NCBI GenBank assembly: GCA_021786845.1
Contig: JAJYMO010000090.1
Location: forward strand, 1 to 43,776
DNA from: Pseudomonadota bacterium
Lineage (GTDB): Bacteria; Pseudomonadota; Gammaproteobacteria; Burkholderiales; Sulfuriferulaceae
Length of the DNA stretch: 43,776 nt
Reading direction: 5' to 3'
In this document: piece after piece, positions 43,332 to 43,776 of the stretch
Position numbering within the stretch: the stretch's first letter is position 1
Layout: every line of letters begins with the position of its first letter
The notes under the pieces: generated by a model
Databases searched by the model: none
Told to the model about the DNA's origin: nothing
Seen by the model: only the letters and a program-made list of their open reading frames with translations
Program-made: the position numbers and the translations under genes

Positions 43332-43776
43332 ATGCGCTTACTGTTGGTAGAAGACGATCCCATGATTGGTGAGAGCATGCATGAGGCGCTCACTGGTGAA
43401 AATTATGCTGTGGACTGGGTCCGCGATGGGCGCAGTGCCGAATTGGCATTGGGTAATGGCGTCTATGATTTGCTGCTGCTGGATTTGGGCTTGCCGAAAA
43501 AGCAGGGTTTGCAGGTGTTAAGTGAATACCGGCAACGTGGCGGCATGTTGCCGGTATTGATTATCACAGCACGCGATGCAACGGCAGACAGGGTAGGGGG
43601 GCTGGACACCGGGGCGGATGATTATCTGGTCAAACCATTCGATCTCGATGAACTTTTCGCTCGCGTGCGTGCGCTGTTGCGCCGTCATGCCGGGCGCGCT
43701 CAACCCGTGATTGTGCAGGGTGAGTTAACGCTCAACCCCGCCAGCCATGAGGTATTTTTGGGTGGGAAATTGTTAA
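43332..43776 (+). CDS. OmpR-family response regulator (partial, cut by window end)
   Basis: The first 148 residues of a two-component response regulator. The receiver domain begins MRLLLVEDDP (acidic pair D8, D9), has the phosphorylated aspartate D51 in LLLLDLGLP, T79 in IITARD, and K101 in YLVKPF. The linker and the start of a winged-helix DNA-binding domain (about 126 on) lead to the window edge, so the protein is truncated by sampling. It resembles the QseB/PmrA/TctD branch. The partner histidine kinase gene would be expected just downstream, outside the window. AAAGG precedes ATG 43332. Confidence 0.9.
   Translation, partial: MRLLLVEDDPMIGESMHEALTGENYAVDWVRDGRSAELALGNGVYDLLLLDLGLPKKQGLQVLSEYRQRGGMLPVLIITARDATADRVGGLDTGADDYLVKPFDLDELFARVRALLRRHAGRAQPVIVQGELTLNPASHEVFLGGKLL

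Noticed and set aside
1-43776. CRISPR array, prophage or insertion-sequence transposase
   Set aside because: No regularly spaced repeats, no phage structural genes and no transposase motifs were recognised on either strand.

Overview
The window reads as chromosomal DNA of a Gram-negative proteobacterium, most likely a betaproteobacterium of the Nitrosomonadales type. This is an inference from gene order (fmdB, a DUF502 membrane protein and aspS together on one strand; gpmI, envC, ctpA and a MoeB/ThiF-like gene together) and from the envelope and cytochrome genes. No rRNA, tRNA or CRISPR array was seen.

Layout. (1) 1-12.3 kb, mostly minus strand, is housekeeping: a MoeB/ThiF-like adenylyltransferase, the CtpA protease, an EnvC-like amidase activator, phosphoglycerate mutase GpmI, a divergent ArsR-type regulator with a possible persulfide-sensing cysteine pair, the aspS-DUF502-fmdB group, a cytochrome c' lipoprotein converging on a cytochrome b561, and an exopolyphosphatase. 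(2) 12.6-24.4 kb, plus strand, is a tightly packed glycogen locus: glk, glgC, a GH57 glucanohydrolase, malQ, glgB, glgA, glgP. (3) 24.4-32.4 kb continues the carbon route: pfkB and a class I fructose-bisphosphate aldolase, then (after a toxin-antitoxin insertion) ackA, and divergently pta and ppsA. A second gpmI lies at 41.7 kb. Together these genes can build glycogen, break it down through the Embden-Meyerhof steps and connect the pyruvate/acetyl-CoA node to acetate. (4) 26.5-27.7 kb holds an AbiEii-type nucleotidyltransferase toxin with an HTH antitoxin behind a palindromic operator candidate. (5) 33.1-34.7 kb holds a retron-type reverse transcriptase preceded by about 490 non-coding bases rich in inverted repeats, the best candidate here for an undescribed system. 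(6) 34.8-41.7 kb encodes two different P-type cation ATPases flanking a divergent Nramp-like transporter. (7) The window ends in an OmpR-family response regulator cut by the edge.

Most notable points: the retron-like RT with a structured upstream region, variant X and Y motifs and no obvious effector; the toxin-antitoxin pair in the same carbon-metabolism neighbourhood; the self-contained glycogen/acetate gene set with a paralogous mutase; the odd Nramp substrate-site motifs; a 14-codon leader peptide that may couple to pta; and a two-hairpin dispersed repeat present at 6.0 and 43.2 kb. All functional calls rest on motifs recognised by eye; no database search was made.
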